Assembly: GCA_964460665.1 (NCBI GenBank)
Contig: CAYWSL010000007.1
Location: 8,510 to 72,509 of the forward strand
DNA from: K23-9 sp964460665
GTDB lineage: Bacteria; Planctomycetota; Planctomycetia; Pirellulales; Pirellulaceae
DNA length: 64,000 bases
Direction: 5' to 3'
In this document: one piece after another, positions 54,936 through 63,162 of the stretch
How the letters are laid out: the number at the start of each line of letters is the position of its first letter
How positions within the stretch are numbered: position 1 is the first letter of the stretch
Position numbers and translations under genes: made by a program
The notes under the pieces: model-generated
Told to the model about the DNA's origin: nothing
Databases searched by the model: none
The model's input: the letters and a program-made list of their open reading frames with translations, nothing else

Positions 54936-55157
54936 GGGGGCTGGGTAAGCCAGGATGAGACTGGGTAAAGCCAGGATGAGACTGGGTAAANNNNNNNNNN
55001 NNNNNNNNNNNNNNNNNNNNNNNNNNNNNNNNNNNNNNNNNNNNNNNNNNNNNNNNNNNNNNNNNNNNNNNNNNNNNNNNNNNNNNNNNNGGGGGCTGGG
55101 TAAGCCAGGATGAGACTGGGTAAAGCCAGGATGAGACTGGGTAAAACCAGAATGAGA
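54936..55157. repeat. 21-bp tandem repeat with a 100-N gap
   Basis: The unit CTGGGTAAAGCCAGGATGAGA is repeated with small variants on both sides of a run of exactly 100 N (54991-55090). The 55 bp on each side (54936-54990, 55091-55145) are identical. The stretch is intergenic (54736-55181), so open frames read through it are artefacts. Confidence 0.85.
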
Positions 55158-55181
55158 ATCGTGCGATGCAAAGGTAGCCTA

Positions 55182-55946
55182 TTAACCGGGGCTTTCTTCT
55201 GACTCTTGCTGCTGTTGTTCGTTGTGTTGCGAGCGGGCAGAAAGGTGGGCTGCGTCGCCTGTGCGGCCGGCGCGGCGTTCGTCCAGTTCGCGAATCCGGT
55301 CGATCGGGCCGTACAGTACGACCGAATCGTACGCGCGGACTTCCGTGCTGGCGTGCGGCGCGCCCACGTATTCACCTTCACGCCGCTTGATGCCCAGCAC
55401 CAACACGCCTTCTTCAGGAAGCCGCAAGTCGATCAGTGTCTTGCTGGCCAACCAGTCATTGGGGCCGACGTTTAGTTCCGTGACGGCGTAATCGGTGGTC
55501 AGTTGTAATAGAGAAACGTAATCGCGCGTGTCCAATTTGGTCCACTTTTTCAGTGCCCATTGGATGACGATGTTCATTTTGTCTTCGATCCACTTGCTTT
55601 GCGCGATCAACAAGAGCGCCAGCAGTCCACTGCAGAAGATCGCGACCAATTGGCCCACATTCTTTTGCTGTGACGTTAGGGTGAACGATACCACGATCGT
55701 ACCGGCGACAGTCGCAACGCCCAGGTGCCCAAACAGCATCAGCGTCATGATGATTTGACGACGGACTGGATGCGCCAGGCTCTGTTCGGCTTCGCGGGTC
55801 GTGTAGCCGCAACCTGAGTAGGCTGACCGTGATTGAAAACGGGCAACTTCTCGCGACATGCCGGTCAACATCAACGCCACCGAACCGATTCGAGTGACCA
55901 GCAGGGACATTCCCAATGTAAACAGAAGAGAGGCAACCGGGATCAT
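55182..55946 (-). CDS. Membrane protein with TrkA-C (RCK) domain
   Basis: A 254-residue protein with hydrophobic segments at about 3-28, 66-90 and 95-115. A cytoplasmic TrkA-C-like domain follows (about 150-225): VTELNVGPNDWLASKTLIDL, EEGVLVLGIKRREGEYVGAP and the closing DSVVLYGPIDRI. The tail is Gln/Ser/Glu-rich. TrkA-C domains bind ligands and gate K+ or other ion transport; no pore helix is evident, so it may modulate a channel encoded elsewhere. The preceding gene starts 35 bp upstream in the same direction. Confidence 0.8.
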   Translation of the reverse strand: MIPVASLLFTLGMSLLVTRIGSVALMLTGMSREVARFQSRSAYSGCGYTTREAEQSLAHPVRRQIIMTLMLFGHLGVATVAGTIVVSFTLTSQQKNVGQLVAIFCSGLLALLLIAQSKWIEDKMNIVIQWALKKWTKLDTRDYVSLLQLTTDYAVTELNVGPNDWLASKTLIDLRLPEEGVLVLGIKRREGEYVGAPHASTEVRAYDSVVLYGPIDRIRELDERRAGRTGDAAHLSARSQHNEQQQQESEESPG

Positions 55947-55981
55947 TCGAGACTTACTGCTGTGTTGGCGTTAGAGTCGCG

Positions 55982-56578
55982 TTACTTCTTTTGAAGCTTC
56001 TTAAGTTCTTTCAATATCTCTTCGACCGACGTGCGACCGGCGTGCGACTTACTGATCTTTCGCCAAGCCACCCGGCCGTTGCCTTTGATGATGTATGTTG
56101 CCGGGTAGGCGGTTTCCCGCGGTGCGTTCCATCGTAGACCCCACTCGCTGACCATCTTCATACCGGGGTCGCGGACTAGAACGATTGGCTCCGGAATGCG
56201 TCGCGATCCCATGAACCGCTCGGAGTGCTGCTCTAGTGCTGACGCTTCGCCTGGGTAGACCAGGATGATTCTCTTTGCGTACTGCTTCAGTGCTTTGACA
56301 CGATTGATCAACGCGCCGACTTGCTGGTTGCACAGTGGGCACTGGTATCCGGGATAGCCGCGAAGCACGACCACCACGACGGGACCCTTGTCGTATTCGT
56401 CGCGAAGCTCCAGGAAGTCGTCTTCGCCGACAACGGCCAAGTCAAAGTTGATGGCTTTCTCACCGACCGGAAGTGATTTGGTGACGGCCGCAGTGTCTTC
56501 ACCGCAGGCTGAGTGCACGTTGAAGCCCGTCAATAAGACCAGCATGGCAAGCGGCATCAGCAGGTTGGCATGGTTCAT
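55982..56578 (-). CDS. Exported peroxiredoxin/thioredoxin-fold protein
   Basis: A 198-residue AhpC/TSA-like protein with a signal peptide (about 1-24). The active-site region is VVVVVLRGYPGYQCPLCNQQ, a CxxC (C80, C83). A family PGEAS and the final TYIIKGNGRVAWRKISK are typical of the fold. It likely reduces peroxides or handles disulfides in the envelope. It lies between a rhomboid protease gene and the TrkA-C gene on the same strand with short gaps (34-35 bp). Confidence 0.88.
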   Translation of the reverse strand: MNHANLLMPLAMLVLLTGFNVHSACGEDTAAVTKSLPVGEKAINFDLAVVGEDDFLELRDEYDKGPVVVVVLRGYPGYQCPLCNQQVGALINRVKALKQYAKRIILVYPGEASALEQHSERFMGSRRIPEPIVLVRDPGMKMVSEWGLRWNAPRETAYPATYIIKGNGRVAWRKISKSHAGRTSVEEILKELKKLQKK

Positions 56579-56612
56579 GATTGTGTCGCGCGTATTTGTC
56601 GCAAGTGGATGA

Positions 56613-57557
56613 TTAGGTATCGCGTTTTTGTCGTTGGCGGCGACTGTGTCGTTCCAGAGTTTTCTTTTCGGCAGCGGTCAGGCTATCCATGCCTTCGGAC
56701 GTAATCTTGGCCAGAATCCGATCAGCGTCGTCGGCTTCTTGGCGTTGTTTTCGATCCGGGTCGTGGATCTTTAGCTTGGCTCTTCGCGAGCGCTGACGCA
56801 GATTGCTGCGAATTTTGTCAAAGCCGCCAATGTCCAGGAAACCGAAGTTCCAGTTGCGGAAGTAATACAGCAACGCAAAACTTGCTCCACCCAAGTGAGT
56901 CGTGAATGCCGTGTTGCCGCCCATCACACCCATCGCGCCGGCGATATCGCCGATGACAAAAATCACCGCAACGACCCAAGCTTTGACCGGAATGACAAAC
57001 ATCAAAAGAATTTTACTGTGGGGAAAGAAGCACGCGAACAGCACGGTCGTAGCAACAACGGCACCGCTGGCACCAATCACACTGCCTTGTGTGCCCGTCA
57101 CCAAGAACGTGGCGGCACCGATGATTCCAGCAGCCACCATGGAGATCAAGTAGAACCGCAGGAATTCCTTGCCCCCCAATTTTTGTTCCATCGCCCGGCC
57201 AAAGAAAAACAGGCCGATCATGTTGAATAGCAAGTGCATGATGTCTTTGTGATTATGCATGAACCCGTAAGTGATGAACTGAAACCAAGTCCACGGTTTC
57301 AGCAGCGTGTCACTGTTTACGGCCAGCCAAGGAGCCAAGCGACTTGCCGTGTCGCCATCATCTCCAGTGGTCTGCGTGATCGTATCCAGGATCCAGATGA
57401 CGCAAGTGATGATCAAAAGAATGATCGCGACGCTCTTTCCGCCGCCGCCCATCGTGCGTCGTTCTTGTTCGCGCTGATGCCGATCCCACGGAGTTTCGTC
57501 GCCGTATTCGCGTCCGTAGTCTCGCTCGTGAAGGCCCATGTGTTTTCTGTTTTCCAA
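56613..57557 (-). CDS. Rhomboid-family intramembrane serine protease
   Basis: A 314-residue membrane protease. The catalytic Ser164 is in VIGASGAVVATT and His221 in FTTHLGGASF; the supporting Asn112 is in HLLFNMIGLFFFGRAM. About six helices are visible (43-61, 92-122, 132-155, 160-178, 187-209, 215-233). The N-terminal 40 residues are charged and cytoplasmic, and the C-terminal tail (about 245-314) is basic and helical. It cleaves membrane proteins; the substrate is unknown. It is the first gene of a three-gene leftward cluster. Confidence 0.94.
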   Translation of the reverse strand: MENRKHMGLHERDYGREYGDETPWDRHQREQERRTMGGGGKSVAIILLIITCVIWILDTITQTTGDDGDTASRLAPWLAVNSDTLLKPWTWFQFITYGFMHNHKDIMHLLFNMIGLFFFGRAMEQKLGGKEFLRFYLISMVAAGIIGAATFLVTGTQGSVIGASGAVVATTVLFACFFPHSKILLMFVIPVKAWVVAVIFVIGDIAGAMGVMGGNTAFTTHLGGASFALLYYFRNWNFGFLDIGGFDKIRSNLRQRSRRAKLKIHDPDRKQRQEADDADRILAKITSEGMDSLTAAEKKTLERHSRRQRQKRDT

Positions 57558-57647
57558 GCACTGGATGATCTGTGTTCGCCCAATCGCATGGTAGCAATTT
57601 GACGGGGGTGCAGTCGATAACGGTTTATAGGCAGGGAAACCGCTTAC

Positions 57648-58853
57648 CTAATTCACTGCTGATTCGATCCAGCCACCCCCCAATACCCGGGTGTCGTCGT
57701 AAATGACAGCAGCCTGGCCTGGCGCGACCGCCAACTGTGGCTCGTCAAAAGCGACATGAAATCGGGTGGGATCGTCTTGGTCGATCGTCACGACCGCGGC
57801 GTGGGGCGAACCGTTGTAGCGGATCTGTGCCGAAACGTGGGCTGGCATATCGGCCGGGTCGATTAGCCAGTTCGCGTCGTTGGCCGATAAGCCGTCTTGT
57901 AGTAGAGCTTCTTGTTTGCCGATGACGACGTTGGACGTTTCCGGTTCGATGCGAATCACGAAATGGGGCGACCCCATCGCGATGCCAAGGCCTTTGCGTT
58001 GACCGACCGTGAAGGCTTCGTATCCGTTGTGCTTACCGACCACTTTGCCTTCGGTCGTGACGATGTTTCCGGCTGTCGCGCCGACCATGTCGGGGCGGCG
58101 GCCTTTTACAAAATCGCTGTGGTGTCCTTGCGTCACGAAACAAATTTCTTGACTGTCTTTTTTGCCTGCGACACCCAGGTTCAGACTCTCGGCGATCTCG
58201 CGGATCTTGGGCTTGGTGAATCCGCCGACGGGCAAGATCATGCGGTCCAGGCGATGAGGCCGAATCCCAAACAAGGCGTAGGACTGATCTTTGTTGGTGT
58301 CCAAGCCGCGATGAAGTTGACCGGATTCCATTCGCGCGTAGTGCCCGGTCGCCAAGAAGTCCGCGTCGACTCCGTCGGCATAATCAAACAGCCGCCCGAA
58401 CTTGATCCAGTGGTTGCATTTGACACATGGGTTGGGGGTGCGACCATTCAAGTAGTCGTCGACAAAGTAATCGACAATCCGCTTGAAATCCTGCTGTAGG
58501 TCCAGCGCGTAAAACGGGATGTCCATGGTCGAAGCGACCCGGCGTGCGTCGGCGGCATCCGATGCCGTGCAGCAGCCCTGCTTGTGGTCCGCTCGGCCTT
58601 GCAGAAGTGGGCCTTGTGGAAGTGGGCCTTGTGTACGGGGGGCCTTCACGACGGGCAGCGAGCCCGTGGATTTGTTGTCGGTTTCGCTGGCGGTTTGGCT
58701 GGCTGTCGCACATGCGGGGGCCCCGTACGCTTGGCTGGATTCTTCGCCGTGACGCATGAAGACACCGATCACTTCGTGGCCCGCTTCCAGCAGCAGGTGT
58801 GCGGCGACGCTGGAATCAACGCCACCACTCATCGCTAGAACGATGCGTGCCAT
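57648..58853 (-). CDS. mnmA: tRNA 2-thiouridylase
   Basis: A 401-residue tRNA-modifying enzyme that makes the s2U of wobble U34. The PP-loop SGGVDSS is at 9-15, the catalytic Cys pair is C146 (TPNPCVKCN) and C238 (DSQEICFV), and the tRNA-binding C-terminal domain is intact. Between residues about 40 and 92 an insertion, absent from E. coli MnmA, is Ala/Ser/Thr-rich and then includes the 5-residue repeat GPLPQ-GPLLQ. In DNA this is three 15-bp units plus a palindrome (see 58595-58667). The insertion keeps the frame, and the enzyme core looks intact. Confidence 0.95.
   Translation of the reverse strand: MARIVLAMSGGVDSSVAAHLLLEAGHEVIGVFMRHGEESSQAYGAPACATASQTASETDNKSTGSLPVVKAPRTQGPLPQGPLLQGRADHKQGCCTASDAADARRVASTMDIPFYALDLQQDFKRIVDYFVDDYLNGRTPNPCVKCNHWIKFGRLFDYADGVDADFLATGHYARMESGQLHRGLDTNKDQSYALFGIRPHRLDRMILPVGGFTKPKIREIAESLNLGVAGKKDSQEICFVTQGHHSDFVKGRRPDMVGATAGNIVTTEGKVVGKHNGYEAFTVGQRKGLGIAMGSPHFVIRIEPETSNVVIGKQEALLQDGLSANDANWLIDPADMPAHVSAQIRYNGSPHAAVVTIDQDDPTRFHVAFDEPQLAVAPGQAAVIYDDTRVLGGGWIESAVN
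58595..58667. repeat. 15-bp tandem repeat and palindrome inside mnmA
   Basis: Three 15-bp units (GGCCTTGCAGAAGTG and two variants) occupy 58595-58639, followed by the palindrome ACGGGC-AGCGA-GCCCGT (58651-58667). The palindrome is like the intergenic GGGC/GCCC elements at 8433 and 61653. The unit length of 15 keeps the reading frame of the gene. Confidence 0.7.
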
Positions 58854-58963
58854 GTATATTTCCTTTTCTCATAGTAACGATATTTCGACGCGACGTGGCC
58901 CACTGCCACTCCGCTAATCTACATCAAATCGACCCAATAACGATCCACCGGAGCAAAGACGTC

Positions 58964-60074
58964 ATGGATGCCGACCTGGTTCAACGAAGCGAAAAGATCA
59001 ATCAGCGTCTGAAACAGCTCGGAGACTCTCTTTGACCACGCCGGGAAAAGCAGCGAGATCAAAGCGATCGAGGCCAAGATGGCCGAAGCTGGATTCTGGG
59101 ACGACAACGATGCCGCGCAAACCACGATCGGACAACTCAAGGGTCTGAAGATCATTGTCGGCCCATTGGACGAATTGTCCAATGCCGTCGAAGACCTGAG
59201 CGTGCTTTTCGAGATGGCTGACGAGGACGAATCGATCGTTGCCGAGGTTTCCGCGGAAATCGAACGACTGGAGGAAATCCTTGGCGATTTAGAACTGAAG
59301 GCACTGCTGAGTGGCCCCAACGATGGTGCGGGGGCGATTCTGTCCATCAACGCGCGTGACGGCGGGACCGATGCCAACGACTGGGCTGACATGATGCTGC
59401 GCATGTATTCCGCATGGGCGGTTGGCCAAGACTACAAAATTCAGCTGCTGGACAGGAGCGATAACGAGGAAGCCGGCATCAATTACGCTTCGATCGCCAT
59501 CCGTGGACCGATGGCCTACGGGTACTTAAAAGGCGAAGAAGGTATCCACCGTTTGGTTCGCATCAGCCCGTTCAACAGCGAAGGAAAACGGCAAACCAGT
59601 TTCGCAGCAGTCAGCGTGTCGCCCGAGATCGATGATTCGATCGAAATCGAAATCGAAGAAAAGGATGTCCGCGTTGACACTTATCGGGCCAGCGGCGCGG
59701 GCGGTCAGCACGTTAATAAGACCGATAGCGCGATTCGATTGACACATGGTCCAACCAACACGGTGGTGCAGTGTCAGAGTGAACGAAGTCAGCACCAAAA
59801 CAAAGCAACGGCGTGGAAGATGTTGCGAGCCAAGATGGCGCGTTTGGAAGAAGAAAAACGCGAAGCTGAAACCGCCGCCAAGTATGGCACACAAGCCAGG
59901 ACTGGATTCGGAAGCCAGATCCGCAACTACTTTTTGCATCCCGATCAGCGAGTGAAGGATGCGCGCACGGGGCACTACGTTGGCAATTTCAACAGCGTGA
60001 TCGACGGCAGCGAATTGCAAGGCTTTTTCGACGCATTCCTACGCTGGAGAGCTGGCAAGGATCCTGAGAGCTAG
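58964..60074 (+). CDS. prfB: Peptide chain release factor 2, with programmed +1 frameshift
   Basis: RF2 recognises UGA and UAA stop codons. The gene starts at the ATG 58964, reads 23 codons to CTT TGA at 59030-59035, and continues in the +1 frame from GAC at 59034, giving about 369 residues. The anticodon-type SPF (RISPFNSEG) and the catalytic GGQ (residues 246-248, SGAGGQHVNK) are present. The upstream product alone would be a 23-residue peptide. The arrangement (CTT TGA C with a GGAG upstream) is the classical RF2 autoregulatory site: low RF2 raises frameshifting. It is divergent from mnmA. Confidence 0.96.
59021..59036 (+). promoter_or_regulatory. Programmed frameshift site in prfB
   Basis: GGAG (59021-59024) with a short spacer is followed by the slip codon CTT (59030-59032), the in-frame UGA and C. 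This matches the E. coli RF2 site in its key slip-and-stop elements. The +1 frame then reads DHAGKSSEIKAIEAKMAEAG and stays open to 60074. Confidence 0.93.
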
Positions 60075-60176
60075 CGGTGGTTGATCGGGCTGGGGCTGGT
60101 CAAGCGTTTCAGCCGCACGGTGGATCAGCGAAATAGCGAAACAGCGGGCGAGGTGGCAACGTGATTTAGTTATGCG

Positions 60177-61070
60177 TTACCGCAAACGTGTATGGTGGTT
60201 TTCTAATTGTTCGACCCACTTGCCGTCGCGTACGGCGATGGGATCTAGCTGATAAGCGACTTCGACGCTGTTGCGTGCCGATTGCAAGTCGCCTTCGTCC
60301 AAACACAACGAAGCGATCTGCAGATGTGGGTCAGCATCCTCTGGGTTCTTCGTAGCCGCACGCGCGAAACAACGACGCGCCTCGTTCGGTTGTCCAAGTT
60401 GCCGCATTGCGATTCCGCGAAGCATTTCCGCTCGCGCCGGAATCTCGAATCCCCCCAAGCCTTCTTGCAGTCGATCCAAAGTGGCCAGCAGTCGATCGTA
60501 GCGACCCTGAACGCGATAGATTTCAGCGGCTTGGATTTGGACGTCTGGGTAGTCGGGCTGCAGCGCCAAGGCGCGGTGGTAGGCCGCCAGCGCGTCGTCA
60601 TGGTTCCCTTCAGCATTCAAGCAGTCACCTTGTAGCGCCCAGATCTCGGCTGAGTTTCGCTCCGCTTCTAAAGCCGATCGGCTCTGCTGTTTTGCTTCGC
60701 GTAGACGTCCCACCTCCAAGTACATGCGGCCAAGGCGGGTGACGAATTTTGGATCGCCGGCACTTAGCTTGGCTGCATTTTCCATATGTGAAATTGCGGT
60801 TTCACGTTCGCCACGTTGCCACAACGATTCCGCCATCCCACGATGGGCGCGGTCGTCGGTTCCGCTGACCGTCAGGGCGTCATTAAACAGAGTCTCTGCG
60901 GTGCTCCAGTTGCCTTTCAGCATCGCCTTCTGTCCCTGGCGGGATAGACGACGCGCGGCAATTGATTGGCGGCTCTCGCCGATCCGGCTAATCGCGCGGC
61001 AACCACTATCACTGATTGCAAAAGCAACCAATATCAGTGGAAACAGCAGGCCTGCACGAGAGCGGTTCAT
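60177..61070 (-). CDS. TPR lipoprotein
   Basis: A 297-residue lipoprotein: signal peptide and lipobox ISDSGC (Cys 24), then TPR repeats, for example AKQQSRSALEAERNSAEIWA and AYHRALALQPDYPDVQIQAA. It resembles PilF/NrfG-like scaffolds. No operon partner is adjacent: the divergent small gene starts 135 bp away. Confidence 0.85.
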   Translation of the reverse strand: MNRSRAGLLFPLILVAFAISDSGCRAISRIGESRQSIAARRLSRQGQKAMLKGNWSTAETLFNDALTVSGTDDRAHRGMAESLWQRGERETAISHMENAAKLSAGDPKFVTRLGRMYLEVGRLREAKQQSRSALEAERNSAEIWALQGDCLNAEGNHDDALAAYHRALALQPDYPDVQIQAAEIYRVQGRYDRLLATLDRLQEGLGGFEIPARAEMLRGIAMRQLGQPNEARRCFARAATKNPEDADPHLQIASLCLDEGDLQSARNSVEVAYQLDPIAVRDGKWVEQLENHHTRLR

Positions 61071-61205
61071 GCTCTTTCAATAGCAAAAAGCCGCCAGCGG
61101 CCGCAATCCTTTGGCCGGATTATCCCTGGTCGATTGCGGCAGGAGTGCTACTGTGATAGCAAGTGTTCTGATTCACCACTCCCCTGCCCTTTTGTAGGAA
61201 AACAC

Positions 61206-61631
61206 GTGCCCGCGACTTTTGAATCCTTCGGCATCAAATTCCTTTACCCTGACAACTGGACCCTGTCGCAGCGTGCTGAAGACGAGGCGGACGAAGGTGC
61301 CACGTTGGAGCTGCCCGGCGGTGGATTCTTTTCCATCGAACTAGAAGACGAAGGCCTGAGCGATCAGGAAGTGTTCGACCGGGTGGCCGAAGCAATCAAA
61401 GAGGAGTACCACGAGTACGAGATGGAGCCGGTTAGCTTGCCCGGCGCCGATGAGGACGAAGTGTCAGTGGACATTCGTTTTTATTATCTGGATTTGCTGA
61501 TTGTGTCCCGAGTGGTTTTGCTGCGAAGCGAGTCCGGCACCTTGATTGTCCAAGCCCAAGCCGAAAGCCGCGACTTTGATGCCAACGAACAAGTGTTTGC
61601 CGCAGTCTTTCAGCAGCTAAGATCCGCCTGA
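61206..61631 (+). CDS. Small PsbP-like protein of unknown function
   Basis: Read from the GTG at 61206, it has 141 residues. It begins with FGIKFLYPDNWTLSQR and has acidic strands and helices (GGGFFSIELEDEGLSDQEVF), then DIRFYYLDLLIVSRVVLLRS and a final AAVFQQLRSA. It resembles PsbP/Mog1-fold modules, also present in the lipoprotein at 8873. It has no signal peptide from this start. The frame is open upstream to 60966, but that part is antisense to the TPR lipoprotein gene and unlikely to be coding. Confidence 0.6.
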   Translation: MPATFESFGIKFLYPDNWTLSQRAEDEADEGATLELPGGGFFSIELEDEGLSDQEVFDRVAEAIKEEYHEYEMEPVSLPGADEDEVSVDIRFYYLDLLIVSRVVLLRSESGTLIVQAQAESRDFDANEQVFAAVFQQLRSA

Positions 61632-61652
61632 GCCGAAGGCCAATCGTTATAG

Positions 61653-61674
61653 CGGCAGGGCGCGAGCCCACCGG
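61653..61674 (+). repeat. REP-like palindrome, second copy
   Basis: It matches the element at 8433-8454 at 21 of 22 bases, with the GGGC-GCGA-GCCC hairpin. It starts 22 bp after a stop codon and lies between convergent genes, a place where 3'-end elements are common. Confidence 0.75.
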
Positions 61675-61695
61675 AATTGATCTTCGCGTTACAGC

Positions 61696-62202
61696 CTAAA
61701 CCAAGTCTTGCTTGCGCTTCTTGCGACGGTTCTTCGTGCATTCGCGGCAGATACCTTGCACGATGAAGCGGTGCGAGGACACGCGAAACCCTTCGGACGA
61801 AGCGACTTCATCGCGAAGCTTTAGCAACTCGTCGCTTTGGAATTCGATCAACTGGCGGCAGCTAGTGCAGTACAAGTGATCGTGTTGCGGATACCCATAG
61901 TCGAAATCGTAGACCGTCCGGCCGTCCAACTGAAAACACTTCAGCAAGCCAGCATCCACAAATTCACGCAGCGTTCGATAGACCGTTGCCGTGCTGACGT
62001 AGTTGTCTTCGCCCTTACGAGGCAATCGCTCCATCAACTCGTCTGCGTCGAAGTGGTCGTGAGCGCGAAAGACTTCTGCAATTAGGAACTTTCGCTGGCT
62101 TGTTTGGCGTAAGCCGCGCGACTGCAAGTACTCCTCGAACCGCTCTTGAGGGCTCAAGGCTACGTCGACTGGTTGGAGCGGTTGGGAGCGTCCTGTAGAC
62201 AA
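61696..62202 (-). CDS. Fur-family metal-responsive regulator
   Basis: A 168-residue repressor. The winged helix includes LQSRGLRQTSQRKFLIAEVF and VSTATVYRTLREFVDAGLL, with the recognition helix. The metal region has HDHLYCTSCRQLIEF with CxxC and a second pair in CRECTKNRRKKRK, the structural zinc site. The start is probably the TTG at 62202. It could regulate iron, zinc or peroxide response; the metal cannot be told. It appears to be a single gene. Confidence 0.93.
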   Translation of the reverse strand: MSTGRSQPLQPVDVALSPQERFEEYLQSRGLRQTSQRKFLIAEVFRAHDHFDADELMERLPRKGEDNYVSTATVYRTLREFVDAGLLKCFQLDGRTVYDFDYGYPQHDHLYCTSCRQLIEFQSDELLKLRDEVASSEGFRVSSHRFIVQGICRECTKNRRKKRKQDLV

Positions 62203-62319
62203 AGTGATACACCGAATCGGTTTAGCGGAAAAACGATCCCATTATTGTATCTGAAAGCAGCAACGGACAGGCGCATGGCCTGCCCGATTGAACATTTACG
62301 GTGACTTGATTCACCAACG

Positions 62320-62622
62320 TTACGCGTACTGGTCCAGAAGTTTGTCCAGGGCCGCGTCTAGTTTTTCGGGTGTTTCGTAGACACCGTCAGCGATCTGGCG
62401 GCGGATATCCGCCACTCGGTCGATCCGGATTTCTCCGCCGCCGGCGATGGCTCCCGTGTCGGCTAACCGATTCACGCCTGCACTGCTGGAAAGATCCAGT
62501 TCGTCAGCGGGCTGTGACATGCGATTGGGCTCGGACGCTTCAACAGGCTTTTGAGCTTGTGAGCGCTGAGCGCCAGATGTGTTTTGAGTCGCTGAGACTC
62601 GGTATGGTCCGTAGATTTGCAT
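62320..62622 (-). CDS. flgM: FlgM-like anti-sigma-28 factor
   Basis: From the ATG at 62622 (MQIYGPYRVS) it has 100 residues; the frame is open to 62697. The first half is Ser/Gln-rich and disordered, as in FlgM. The C-terminal FlgM helices are RIDRVADIRRQIADGVYET followed by PEKLDAALDKLLDQYA. FlgM binds and blocks the flagellar sigma factor until the hook is complete. No other flagellar gene is in the window. Confidence 0.85.
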   Translation of the reverse strand: MQIYGPYRVSATQNTSGAQRSQAQKPVEASEPNRMSQPADELDLSSSAGVNRLADTGAIAGGGEIRIDRVADIRRQIADGVYETPEKLDAALDKLLDQYA

Positions 62623-62727
62623 AGCTTCGAAGGTACTCCCAGGCGGGACAGGGTAACTTCCAATCAACACAGCCCAACTCGAAATACTCCGAGTCATCCT
62701 GGCAATGAGAATGGATGCGATAGCGCA

Positions 62728-62835
62728 ATGATTGACCGGATTTCAAGGTACCAATCCTTCCTGAATCGATACAAAGTAACCGTTTCCGTGTCGGTCGTTA
62801 GCGCCGCAATCCTTGTCCCAGGATGCAATCCGTAA
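62728..62835 (+). CDS. Possible 35-residue exported peptide
   Basis: An ATG at 62728 opens MIDRISRYQSFLNRYKVTVS followed by a hydrophobic stretch and a terminal GCNP. This is signal- or lipoprotein-like but very short. A ribosome site is not obvious, and overlapping frames exist on the other strand. It may be a chance frame. Confidence 0.22.
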   Translation: MIDRISRYQSFLNRYKVTVSVSVVSAAILVPGCNP

Positions 62836-63135
62836 GCTAAAAAGAGACTTTTGATAGCGCGAGAATACGAAAACATTAGTGTTATCGGTATTCGCGGTCA
62901 CCAACTTCAGCCCAATGTCGCCAAAATGATGCACGTCTTGGAACGATGGATCGAATCGGACCCTATCAAACGCACAAAACAGCCGGCAAGACGTCTTTTT
63001 TGGGATTGGTTGGCCACGGCAGACAGGCGAAAACAATTTCTCAATCTGACCCCGAAACCAGGAAATTCGCCTTCTATTTGAAAGCAATGCGGGGAAGCCC
63101 GCCTGCGGCTTGCCAGGCAAAGGTAGCCACCCATC

Positions 63136-63158
63136 GCCACGCTTCTGGCGAGCGTGGC
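63136..63158. repeat. REP-like palindrome, GCCACGCT/AGCGTGGC type
   Basis: GCCACGCT (63136-63143) and AGCGTGGC (63151-63158) form an 8-bp stem around TCTGGCG. It shares GCCACGCTCG-type sequence with the 31412 and 31567 elements and lies just past the stop (63163) of the gene to its right, like other 3'-end palindromes here. Confidence 0.65.
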
Positions 63159-63162
63159 TAGA

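Larger units (their letters stand above)
62623..63162. other. Intergenic region, no gene confirmed
   Basis: Besides the doubtful 35-codon frame (62728-62835), open frames on both strands (for example 62851-63081) lack a recognisable family. A hairpin AAGCC/GGCTT lies near 63094-63110 and another palindrome at 63136-63158. The strand and function of the region are undecided. Confidence 0.4.

Noticed and set aside
54863..55381. Minus-strand frame across the third N gap
   Set aside because: It contains the 21-bp repeat and Ns and overlaps the TrkA-C gene.
62743..63120. Overlapping frames on both strands
   Set aside because: Neither strand shows a family motif or a good ribosome site, so I left the region as unassigned.
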